This document shows positions 45,113-52,376 of a stretch of 64,000 bases of DNA, piece by piece. The notes under the pieces were generated by a model that ran no database searches, was not told where the DNA came from, and saw only the letters and a program-made list of their open reading frames with translations. The stretch is from Variovorax sp. JS1663. Lineage in GTDB: Bacteria > Pseudomonadota > Gammaproteobacteria > Burkholderiales > Burkholderiaceae_C. A program made the translations under genes and the position numbers. The DNA lies in the NCBI RefSeq assembly GCF_002157355.1, contig NZ_LYMK01000025.1, forward strand, positions 43,264 to 107,263. Reading direction: 5' to 3'. The number at the start of each line of letters is the position of its first letter. The stretch's first letter is position 1.

Positions 45113-46084
45113 TTACTTCTGGCTGTCCTGCACCGCCTTGACCAGGCGCTGCAGGTCGGGCGTGTTGATGAACTTGGCATACACCGGGGCCATGGCCTGG
45201 CGGAAGGAGGCCTTGTCCACGTCCGACACGATGGTCGAGCCGGCCTTGGTCACCACCTCGAGCGACTTGGCTTCCTGCTCGTCCCACTTCTTGCGCTGGA
45301 AGGGCACCGAGTCCTTGGCCGCCTGGCGGAACAGTTCCTGGTCGGCCTTGGGCAGCTTGTCGTACACGGCCTTGGACATCACCAGCATCTCGGGCGCCAT
45401 CGAGTGCTCGGTGCGCGAGTAGAACTTCACCGCCTCGTAATGCTTGAAGCCGTCGTACGAGGGGATGTTGTTCTCGGCGGCGTCGATCAGCCCGGTCTTG
45501 AGGGCCGTGTAGACCTCGCCGGCGGGCATGGGCGTCGGGTTGGCGCCCATGGCGCCGGCCAAGGCCACCCACAGGTCGGACTGCTGCACGCGGATCTTCA
45601 GGCCCTTGGTGTCGGCCACCGATTTCACCGCCTTCTTGGCGTAGATGGATCGTGCGCCGCTGTCGTAGAAAGCCAGGCCGACCAGGCCTTCATGCTCGCA
45701 ACCCTTGAGGATCTCCTCGCCGACCGGGCCGTCCAGCGTCTTGCGCATGTGCTCGATGGAGCCGAACAGGAAGGGCATGGTGGGCACCAGCGTCTTCGGG
45801 CACATGGAGTTGAGCGCGCTGATGTTCACGCGGTTCATCTCCAGCGCGCCGATCTTCACCTGGTCCAGCGTCTCCTTCTCCGAGCCCAGCGCGCTCTTGT
45901 TGAAGACCTTGATCTTGTATTTGCCGTTGCTGCGCTTGTCGAGCAGCTCGCTCATGTGCTTGACGGCAGCCACGGTGGGGTAGTCGTCGCTGTTGTGCAC
46001 GTCGGCCGAGCGGAACTCGACCGCATGCGCGGCCACGGCGCAGGCGCTCGCGGCGATCGCGATCAGGTGGCGGGCGTATTTCAT
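45113..46084 (-). CDS. dctP: TRAP transporter solute-binding protein (DctP type)
   Basis: This 323-residue protein has a signal peptide (MKYARHLIAIAASACAVAAHA) and the DctP fold: DYPTVAAVKHMSELLDKRSN, MNRVNISALNSMCPKTLVP, the conserved Arg in GLKIRVQQSDLWVALAGAMG that binds the carboxylate, and GEVYTALKTGLIDAAENNIP. In TRAP systems of this group the ligand is a uronate or other sugar acid. Its place between uronate-pathway genes supports that. Confidence 0.93.
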   Translation of the reverse strand: MKYARHLIAIAASACAVAAHAVEFRSADVHNSDDYPTVAAVKHMSELLDKRSNGKYKIKVFNKSALGSEKETLDQVKIGALEMNRVNISALNSMCPKTLVPTMPFLFGSIEHMRKTLDGPVGEEILKGCEHEGLVGLAFYDSGARSIYAKKAVKSVADTKGLKIRVQQSDLWVALAGAMGANPTPMPAGEVYTALKTGLIDAAENNIPSYDGFKHYEAVKFYSRTEHSMAPEMLVMSKAVYDKLPKADQELFRQAAKDSVPFQRKKWDEQEAKSLEVVTKAGSTIVSDVDKASFRQAMAPVYAKFINTPDLQRLVKAVQDSQK

Positions 46085-46133
46085 TTGTCTTCCTCTTTGG
46101 TGGGTGGTTGAAATCGGATGGGGCGCCTGAAAG

Positions 46134-47033
46134 TCAGAACCGGCAGTCGGGCTCCGGCAGCCCCTTGACGCCCGGGCGCAGGGCGAACACGCCGCCGGCC
46201 AGCGGTTGGTCGGACAGGTCGCCGCCGGGACGGATGGAGGTCACGAAGAGCGTGTCGAGCCCGCTGCCGCCGAAGGCACACATGGCGGGCTTCTTTACCG
46301 GCACGGCCAGCGAGCGGTCGAGCTTTCCTTCGGGGGTGAAGCGGTGCACCAGTCCGGCGTCGTTGCCGCAGATCCAGTAGCAGCCCTCGGCGTCGACCGC
46401 GGCGCCGTCGGGACGGCCGGGCAGCGGCTTCATGTCGACGAACAGGCGCCGGTGGTGGGGCGTGCCGGTGTCGATGTCGTAGTCGAAGGCCCAGATCGCC
46501 TGCACGCCGGGGTGCGAGTCCGACAGGTACATGGTGCGGCCGTCGGGGCTGAAGGCCATGCCGTTGGGCACGATCATCCGGTCGAAATGCACGCGCAGCG
46601 CCGCTTCGGCGTTGACGTCGCTCTGGTAGCGGTAGACCCGGCCCACCTCGCGTGCCGCCGCCATGTCCATCAGCATGGTGCCGGCCCAGAAGCGGCCCTG
46701 GCGATCGCAGCGCCCGTCGTTGAAGCGCATGCCCGGCTGTTCGTGGGCCGCGTGCGCCAGCCGCGTGGCTGCCAGGCGGCCGTCCTCGCGGGTGGCGATG
46801 GCGAACAAGCCGCTTTCCATGCCGGCGATCCACTGGCCCGGATGGTCGGCGCGCGGCGCGATGCAGGCGAGCATCTCGTCGCCGGTCCAGGCCTGGTGGG
46901 CGCCGGTGGTCGGGTCGATGCGATGCAGCTGGCGGGCAGGAATGTCCACCCAGTAGAGGGCCTGTTCCTGCGCGCTCCACACCGGGCTCTCGCCCGTGCC
47001 GCAGCGCGCGTCGAGGATGAGTTCGGCTTGCAT
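46134..47033 (-). CDS. SMP-30/gluconolactonase-family lactonase
   Basis: This 299-residue six-bladed propeller starts MQAELILDARCGTGESPVWS at ATG 47033. The metal ligands of the family are visible: Glu in GESPVW, Asn in MRFNDGRCDRQGRFWAGTM, Asn in VPNGMAFSPDGRTMYLSDS and Asp in RPDGAAVDAEGCYWIC. It hydrolyses an aldonolactone or aldarolactone. Sitting 23 bases after uronate dehydrogenase, its likely substrate is the galactaro- or glucaro-1,4/1,5-lactone made by that enzyme. Confidence 0.9.
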   Translation of the reverse strand: MQAELILDARCGTGESPVWSAQEQALYWVDIPARQLHRIDPTTGAHQAWTGDEMLACIAPRADHPGQWIAGMESGLFAIATREDGRLAATRLAHAAHEQPGMRFNDGRCDRQGRFWAGTMLMDMAAAREVGRVYRYQSDVNAEAALRVHFDRMIVPNGMAFSPDGRTMYLSDSHPGVQAIWAFDYDIDTGTPHHRRLFVDMKPLPGRPDGAAVDAEGCYWICGNDAGLVHRFTPEGKLDRSLAVPVKKPAMCAFGGSGLDTLFVTSIRPGGDLSDQPLAGGVFALRPGVKGLPEPDCRF

Positions 47034-47056
47034 GTCCCAGGGGCGCGGCAAGCGCG

Positions 47057-47890
47057 TCAGTCGCCGAAAGGCCCCTGGGCGGTGAAGGCCCCGCCCTGGT
47101 AGATGGCGTTGGGGTCGGTCGGCGCCACCGGTGGCTGGGCCTCGATCTTGGCGCGGAAGACCTCGGATGTGTCCTGCGGCACGAAGCCCAGGTGTGCGGC
47201 CGCGCTGTTGTCCCACCACAGGTCTCGGTTGGCGGAGGCGCCGAAGACGACCGTGTGCTTCACGCCGGGTGTGAAGAGCGACTTCTCGATCAGCGAGGTG
47301 AGGTCGCGGTAGCTGAGCCAGGTGCTCATCATGCGGCGGTTGGCCGGCTCCGGGAACGAAGAGCCGATGCGGATGCTGACGGTCTCGATGCCCCAGCGGT
47401 CGAAATAGAACTGCGCCACGTCCTCGCCGAAGGACTTCGACAGGCCGTAGTAGCCGTCGGGCCGGCGCGCGGCATGCGCGTCGATGGTCTCGCTCTGCTT
47501 GTAGAAGCCGATCACGTGGTTGGAGCTGGCGAAGACGACCCGCTTCACCCCGTGGCGGCGCGCGCCTTCATAGAGATGGAAGACGCCCTTGATGTTGGCT
47601 TCGAGGATCTCTTCGAAGGGCCGCTCCACCGAGACGCCGCCCAGGTGCACGATCGCGTCGCAGCCGGCGACCAGGGCATCGACCGCGGCCTTGTCGGCGA
47701 GGTCGCAGGGCAGCACTTCCTCGTGTGCACCCGTGGCGGGCGGCAGTGCCGCGATGTCGGAAACGCGCAGGGTCCGGGCGTAGGGGCGCAGGCTTTCGCG
47801 CAGAACCTTGCCGAGGCCGCCGGCGGCGCCGGTCAGCAGCAGGCGGTTCAGCGGCTGGACCGAAGACGTGGAAGAAGCGGGTGCACTCAT
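47057..47890 (-). CDS. udh: Uronate dehydrogenase
   Basis: This 277-residue SDR-type protein has the cofactor loop LLLTGAAGGLGKVLRESLRP, the catalytic triad Ser in VVFASSNHVIGFY and YxxxK in GYYGLSKSFGEDV, and VSIRIGSSFPEPANRRMMSTW, a segment typical of NAD-dependent uronate dehydrogenase (EC 1.1.1.203). It oxidises galacturonate or glucuronate to the aldarolactone, the first step of the pathway. It is the first gene of the minus-strand operon and divergent from the GntR regulator, with the shared operator between them. Confidence 0.9.
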   Translation of the reverse strand: MSAPASSTSSVQPLNRLLLTGAAGGLGKVLRESLRPYARTLRVSDIAALPPATGAHEEVLPCDLADKAAVDALVAGCDAIVHLGGVSVERPFEEILEANIKGVFHLYEGARRHGVKRVVFASSNHVIGFYKQSETIDAHAARRPDGYYGLSKSFGEDVAQFYFDRWGIETVSIRIGSSFPEPANRRMMSTWLSYRDLTSLIEKSLFTPGVKHTVVFGASANRDLWWDNSAAAHLGFVPQDTSEVFRAKIEAQPPVAPTDPNAIYQGGAFTAQGPFGD

Positions 47891-47914
47891 GTGTCTCTGG
47901 ATTTGAAGATGTCG

Positions 47915-47937
47915 TAAGTTATCGGTTGTCGTACAAC
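47915..47937. promoter_or_regulatory. Uronate-regulon operator, copy 1
   Basis: The site contains GTTGT-CGT-ACAAC, a perfect palindrome, and continues to TAAGTTATCG. Its reverse complement matches the site at 48825-48847 in 20 of 23 positions. It lies between udh and the divergent GntR gene and could control both. Confidence 0.7.
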
Positions 47938-47960
47938 GCTCGGTTGATTATCATCACCGC

Positions 47961-48758
47961 ATGTCGAGCGTGTCAACGGGGTCAACCTCAGCCGCCGAAG
48001 CCCTGGCGCCGGCGGCTGCGCCGCGCCGTCGCGCCCGCGGCCTGGCGCATGGCCTGGTGGACGACCTCGGCGAGAAGATCCGCAGCCAGCAACTGCGCCC
48101 GGGGGACAAGCTGCCCACCGAGTCGGCCATCATGCAGGCCTACGGCGTGAGCCGCACCGTGGTGCGCGAGGCGCTGTCCAAGCTGCAGGCCGCGGGCCTG
48201 GTCGAAACCCACCACGGCATCGGCACCTTCGTGCTGCAGCCGCGCGCAGCAGGCATGTTCAGGCTGGAGGCCTCGGAGATCGCCGCCACGGTCGACGTGC
48301 TGGCCGTGCTGGAACTGCGCATCAGCCTCGAGACCGAGTCGGCCGGCCTGGCCGCCACCCGCCGGACCGAGGGGCATCTCGCGGCGATGCGCGAAGCGCT
48401 CGACGACTTCGAGCGCAACGTGGCGGTGGCAGGGGACACCGTGGCACCGGATTTCCGCTTCCACCTGCAGATCGCGCAGGCCACCGGCAACCCCTATTTC
48501 GCGGACATCATGAGCCACCTGGGCACCACGATCATCCCGCGCACGCGCATCCCTGCCATCCGCAACCAGGACCGGCGCGGCGAGTACCTCAGCCGCGTCA
48601 ACCGCGAGCACGAGGAGATCTACGCCGCCATCGCGCGGCGCGATCCGGAATCGGCCCGTGCGGCGATGCGCATCCACCTGACCAACAGCCGCGAGCGGCT
48701 GCGGCTGGCGCAGGAGGCGGCGCAGCGCGAGGCGGGTGCCGCGGCGCCGGCCGCTTAG
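47961..48758 (+). CDS. FadR-type GntR regulator of the uronate genes
   Basis: This 265-residue protein has the GntR winged helix at about residues 35-100 (LGEKIRSQQLRPGDKLPTES, then MQAYGVSRTVVREALSKLQA, then VETHHGIGTFVLQ) and an FCD effector domain with LELRISLETESAGLAA, DFRFHLQIAQATGNPYF and VNREHEEIYAAIARRDPESA, which carry the metal-binding residues of the fold. It is divergent from udh and directly upstream of the Bug-kdgD operon. Two near-identical palindromes, one on each side, mark its likely targets. The inducer is probably a uronate or aldarate. Confidence 0.9.
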   Translation: MSSVSTGSTSAAEALAPAAAPRRRARGLAHGLVDDLGEKIRSQQLRPGDKLPTESAIMQAYGVSRTVVREALSKLQAAGLVETHHGIGTFVLQPRAAGMFRLEASEIAATVDVLAVLELRISLETESAGLAATRRTEGHLAAMREALDDFERNVAVAGDTVAPDFRFHLQIAQATGNPYFADIMSHLGTTIIPRTRIPAIRNQDRRGEYLSRVNREHEEIYAAIARRDPESARAAMRIHLTNSRERLRLAQEAAQREAGAAAPAA

Positions 48759-48824
48759 GAATCCGGCGGCCCTCGGGCGGGTGGGTGCGAGTCGTCTTTT
48801 TTTGCTGGACATGCTGTTGCCCAA

Positions 48825-48847
48825 GTTGTACGATGACTGATAACTTA
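48825..48847. promoter_or_regulatory. Uronate-regulon operator, copy 2, over a promoter
   Basis: GTTGTACGATGAC followed by TGATAACTTA repeats the site at 47915-47937 in reverse orientation. It covers the spacer and -10 box of a possible promoter (TTGCCC at 48817, GATAAC at 48839, 16 bases apart) for the downstream Bug and dehydratase genes. Confidence 0.65.
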
Positions 48848-48872
48848 AATACAACCAGAAGCACCCCAGAAC

Positions 48873-48892
48873 GTGCCGCCTTCGGCACTTTT
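48873..48892 (+). terminator. Terminator-like hairpin in the Bug gene leader
   Basis: GTGCCG-CCTT-CGGCAC followed by TTTT lies after the promoter at 48817-48844 and 28 bases before the Bug gene ATG. It has the form of a rho-independent terminator, so it could be an attenuator or only a leader hairpin. Confidence 0.5.
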
Positions 48893-48919
48893 CATCCATT
48901 CCTTCAGGAGACACTGGAC

Positions 48920-49894
48920 ATGAGCCTCCATCGACGCGATCTCGTGCTCGGCGCCATGGGCGCCGGCCTGCTCGCCGCAGCACCCGCCCGGGCCGCAGAC
49001 GCCTGGCCCGCCAAGCCCATCCGCATCGTGGTGCCGTACCCGCCGGGCGGCTCCTCCGACATCATCGCCCGCGCCATCAGCCAGCCGCTGTCGGAAGCGC
49101 TCAAGCAATCGGTGATCGTGGAGAACCGCGCCGGCGCCAACGGCAACCTCGGCGCCGAGCTGGTCTCGCGCGCGCCCGGCGACGGCTACACGCTGCTGCT
49201 GTGCGACGTGGGTGCGCTGGCCATCAGCCCCTCGGTCTACACCAAGCTGTCCTTCGACCCATCGAAGGACCTGCGCGGCGTGACCATGCTGGCCTACTCG
49301 CCGCACCTGCTGGTGGTGCATCCCTCGGTGCCGGCGAACAACCTCAAGGAGCTGATCGCGCTGTCGAAGAAGTCCGACCTCAACTTCGCCGTCACCGCCA
49401 CCGGCAGCGCACCGCACCTCGCGGGTGTGGCGCTGGAGCGCGCCAGTGGCGCGCGCTGGCAGTACGTGCCCTACAAGGGCGGCGTGCAGGCCATCCAGGA
49501 CACGGTCGGTGGCCAGACCCAGGTGCTGATGAACGGCATGCTCGCCACGCTGCCCCACGTGCAGAGCGGCAAGCTCAAGGTGCTGGGTGTGTCCAAGCCG
49601 ACGCGCATGCCGCTGATCGGCGACGTGCCGACCATCGCCGAGCAGGGCGTGCCGGGCTTCGACTCGGGTACCTGGCAGGGCGTGCTGGCGCCGCGCGGCA
49701 CGCCCGACGCGGTGATCCAGCGCCTCAACAAGGAGCTGGTCTCGATCATCCGCTCGGCCGACATCCGCTCGCGCATGGCGGGGCAGGGCGCCGAGGTCGT
49801 GACCATGACGCCGGCCGAGCAGGAGCAGTTCTTCAACAAGGAGCGCGCGCGCTGGGCCAAGGTGGTCGACGCCGCCCAGATCAAGCTGGATTGA
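48920..49894 (+). CDS. Bug/TctC-family periplasmic binding receptor
   Basis: This 324-residue protein starts at ATG 48920 behind CAGGAG. It has a Tat-like signal (MSLHRRDLVLGAMGAGLLAA ending in ARAAD), then WPAKPIRIVVPYPPGGSSDI, VIVENRAGANGNLGAELVSR, APGDGYTLLLCD, YVPYKGGVQAIQDTVGGQTQ and the second lobe. It is under the second operator of the uronate regulon and 40 bases before kdgD, so it probably binds a uronate or aldarate. It has no TctA/TctB partner here, while a TRAP system in the same regulon could do the uptake. Confidence 0.92.
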   Translation: MSLHRRDLVLGAMGAGLLAAAPARAADAWPAKPIRIVVPYPPGGSSDIIARAISQPLSEALKQSVIVENRAGANGNLGAELVSRAPGDGYTLLLCDVGALAISPSVYTKLSFDPSKDLRGVTMLAYSPHLLVVHPSVPANNLKELIALSKKSDLNFAVTATGSAPHLAGVALERASGARWQYVPYKGGVQAIQDTVGGQTQVLMNGMLATLPHVQSGKLKVLGVSKPTRMPLIGDVPTIAEQGVPGFDSGTWQGVLAPRGTPDAVIQRLNKELVSIIRSADIRSRMAGQGAEVVTMTPAEQEQFFNKERARWAKVVDAAQIKLD

Positions 49895-49934
49895 GCGTCC
49901 TTTTTTGTTTCCCTACCCACACCACCGCACCCGC

Positions 49935-50846
49935 ATGAATCCGCAAGAACTCAAATCCATCATGGGCTCCGGCCTGCTGTCCTTCCCGCTGACGGACTTC
50001 GACGCCGAGGGCAACTTCGACAGGAAGGGCTACATCGAGCGCCTGGAGTGGCTGGCCCCCTATGGCGCCAGCGCGTTGTTCGCCGCCGGCGGCACCGGCG
50101 AGTTCTTCTCGCTCACCGCCGACGAGTACCCCGGCATCATCGAGACGGCGGTGCAGACCTGCCGCGGCAAGGTGCCGATCATCGCCGGCGCGGGCGGTCC
50201 CACGCGCTTCGCGATCCAGTGCGCGCAGGCGGCCGAGAAGGCCGGCGCGCACGGCATCCTGCTGCTGCCGCACTACCTGACCGAGGCCGGACAGGAAGGC
50301 CTGGCCGCGCACGTGGAGGCGGTCTGCAGGAGCGTGAAGTTCGGCGTCATCGTCTACAACCGCGGCCAGAGCAGGCTCTACCCCGACACGCTCGCGCGCC
50401 TGGCCGAGCGCTGCCCGAACCTGGTGGGCTTCAAGGACGGCATCGGCGACATCGAGCTCATGAGCTCGATCTACCTGAAGATGGGCGACCGCTTCGCCTA
50501 CCTGGGCGGCCTGCCCACGGCCGAGGTCTACGCGGCCGCGTACAAGGCGCTCGGCACGCCGGTGTATTCCTCGGCCGTCTTCAACTTCATCCCGAAGACC
50601 GCGATGCAGTTCTACGAGGCCGTGCGCACCGACGACACCGCCACGCAGCATCGTCTGCTGAAGGACTTCTTCATGCCCTACCTGGCCATCCGCAACAAGG
50701 GCCATGGCTATGCGGTGAGCATCGTGAAGGCAGGCGCGAAGATCGTCGGCCACGACGCCGGTCCGGTGCGCACGCCGCTGACCGAGCTCAAGCCCGACGA
50801 GTACGCGGCGCTGGCGCGGCTCATCGAGACCCTGGGCCCGCAATAG
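49935..50846 (+). CDS. kdgD: 5-dehydro-4-deoxyglucarate dehydratase
   Basis: This 303-residue DapA/NAL-superfamily aldolase-fold protein starts MNPQELKSIMGSGLLSFPLT at ATG 49935. It has AAGGTGEFFSLTADEYPGII, IIAGAGGPTRFAIQCAQAAE, the Tyr in GVIVYNRGQSRLYPDTLARL and the Schiff-base Lys in NLVGFKDGIGDIELM near residue 180. The wording and length match KdgD (EC 4.2.1.41), which dehydrates and decarboxylates 5-dehydro-4-deoxyglucarate to 2-oxoglutarate semialdehyde. The galactarate dehydratase and the semialdehyde dehydrogenase in the same regulon give it substrate and outlet. Confidence 0.93.
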   Translation: MNPQELKSIMGSGLLSFPLTDFDAEGNFDRKGYIERLEWLAPYGASALFAAGGTGEFFSLTADEYPGIIETAVQTCRGKVPIIAGAGGPTRFAIQCAQAAEKAGAHGILLLPHYLTEAGQEGLAAHVEAVCRSVKFGVIVYNRGQSRLYPDTLARLAERCPNLVGFKDGIGDIELMSSIYLKMGDRFAYLGGLPTAEVYAAAYKALGTPVYSSAVFNFIPKTAMQFYEAVRTDDTATQHRLLKDFFMPYLAIRNKGHGYAVSIVKAGAKIVGHDAGPVRTPLTELKPDEYAALARLIETLGPQ

Positions 50847-50878
50847 GCGCGCAGCGGGCGTAGAGTCCATGGTGCGCA

Positions 50879-50909
50879 GGGGTCGCTCGAGCGGCCCCTT
50901 CTTCTTTTG
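50879..50909 (+). terminator. Terminator-like hairpin between kdgD and the dehydrogenase
   Basis: GGGGTCGCTCGAGCGGCCCC forms a stem with a small mismatch, followed by TTCTTCTTTT. It lies 32 bases after the kdgD stop and may reduce read-through into the dehydrogenase gene. Confidence 0.55.
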
Positions 50910-50939
50910 CTACATCTTTTTTCTCCCGAGGACCCGGCC

Positions 50940-52376
50940 ATGCAGAACTTCGACAACCTGATCAACGGCGACTGGCGCCCCGGCGCGAGCTACAGCCCCA
51001 ACATCAACCCCAGCAACCTGGAAGACGTGCTGGGCCACTACGCCCAGGGCGATGCCGCCCAGGTCGACGAAGCCGTGGCCGCCGCCACCGCCGCCTTCCC
51101 CGCCTGGTCCACCGGCAGCGTGCAGGCGCGCTCCGACGCGCTGGACAAGATCGGCAACGAGATCCTCGCGCGCAAGGAAGAGCTGGGCACCCTGCTCGCC
51201 CGCGAGGAGGGCAAGACCCGCGCCGAAGGCATCGGCGAAGCCACCCGCGCCGGCCACATCTTCAAGTTCTTCGCCGGCGAGTGCCTGCGCCTGTCGGGCG
51301 AACTCATTCCTTCGGTGCGCCCCGGCATCGGCGTCGAGATCACGCGCGAGCCGGTCGGCGTGGTGGGTCTCATCACCCCCTGGAACTTCCCCATCGCCAT
51401 CCCGGCCTGGAAGATCGCCCCGGCGCTGGCCTTCGGCAATTGCGTGGTCCTCAAGCCCGCCGACCTGGTGCCCGGCTGCGCCTGGGCGCTGGCCGAGATC
51501 ATCAGCCGCTCGGGCATCCCGGCGGGCGTGTTCAACCTGGTGATGGGCCGCGGCAGCGTGATCGGCAATGCGCTGGTCGACCATCCCGGCATCCATGCCA
51601 TCAGCTTCACCGGCTCGGTCGGCGTCGGCCGCAACATCGCCGTGCAGTGCGCGACGAAGGGCAAGAAGGTGCAGCTGGAGATGGGCGGCAAGAACCCGCA
51701 GGTCGTGCTCGACGACGCCGACCTGAACCAGGCGGTGGAGCTCAGCGTGCAGAGCGCCTTCTACTCCACCGGCCAGCGCTGCACGGCGTCGAGCCGGCTG
51801 ATCGTGACCGAGGGCATCTACCCGAAGTTCATCGAGGCGATGAAGGCCCGCATGGCGAAGATCAAGGTCGGTGATGCACTGGCGCAGGGCACCGACGTCG
51901 GGCCGGTGTCGAGCGAGAGCCAGCTGCGCCAGGACCTGGACTACATCGAGATCGGGCAGGGCGAAGGCGCCACGCTGGCGGCCGGCGGCGAGCGGCTCAG
52001 GCTGGCCACCGAGGGCTACTACATGTCGCCGGCGCTGTTCAGCGAGTCGGTGGCGGGGATGCGCATCAACAAGGAAGAGATCTTCGGGCCGGTGGCCAGC
52101 GTGATCCGGGTGAAGAACTACGAGGAGGCGCTGGCCACCGCCAACGACACGGAGTTCGGGCTGTCGGCGGGGATCGCGACCACGTCGCTGAAGTACGCGA
52201 CGCACTTCAAGCGGCACTCGCAGGCGGGGATGGTGATGGTGAACCTGCCCACCGCCGGCGTGGACTACCACGTGCCCTTCGGCGGGCGCAAGGGGTCGAG
52301 CTACGGGCCCAGGGAGCAGGGGCGCTATGCGCAGGAGTTCTTCACCGTGGTGAAGACGGCCTATACGCTTTCGTGA
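50940..52376 (+). CDS. 2-oxoglutarate semialdehyde dehydrogenase
   Basis: This 478-residue aldehyde dehydrogenase starts MQNFDNLINGDWRPGASYSP at ATG 50940. It has LITPWNFPIAIPAWKIAPAL with the catalytic Asn, SFTGSVGVGRNIA, the general-base Glu in VQLEMGGKNPQVVLDDAD and the nucleophile Cys in FYSTGQRCTASSRLI, with the NAD-binding residues of the family. It oxidises 2-oxoglutarate semialdehyde (from kdgD) to 2-oxoglutarate, which enters the citric acid cycle. A hairpin separates it from kdgD. Its last 16 bases overlap the end of the convergent GH13 gene. Confidence 0.92.
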   Translation: MQNFDNLINGDWRPGASYSPNINPSNLEDVLGHYAQGDAAQVDEAVAAATAAFPAWSTGSVQARSDALDKIGNEILARKEELGTLLAREEGKTRAEGIGEATRAGHIFKFFAGECLRLSGELIPSVRPGIGVEITREPVGVVGLITPWNFPIAIPAWKIAPALAFGNCVVLKPADLVPGCAWALAEIISRSGIPAGVFNLVMGRGSVIGNALVDHPGIHAISFTGSVGVGRNIAVQCATKGKKVQLEMGGKNPQVVLDDADLNQAVELSVQSAFYSTGQRCTASSRLIVTEGIYPKFIEAMKARMAKIKVGDALAQGTDVGPVSSESQLRQDLDYIEIGQGEGATLAAGGERLRLATEGYYMSPALFSESVAGMRINKEEIFGPVASVIRVKNYEEALATANDTEFGLSAGIATTSLKYATHFKRHSQAGMVMVNLPTAGVDYHVPFGGRKGSSYGPREQGRYAQEFFTVVKTAYTLS

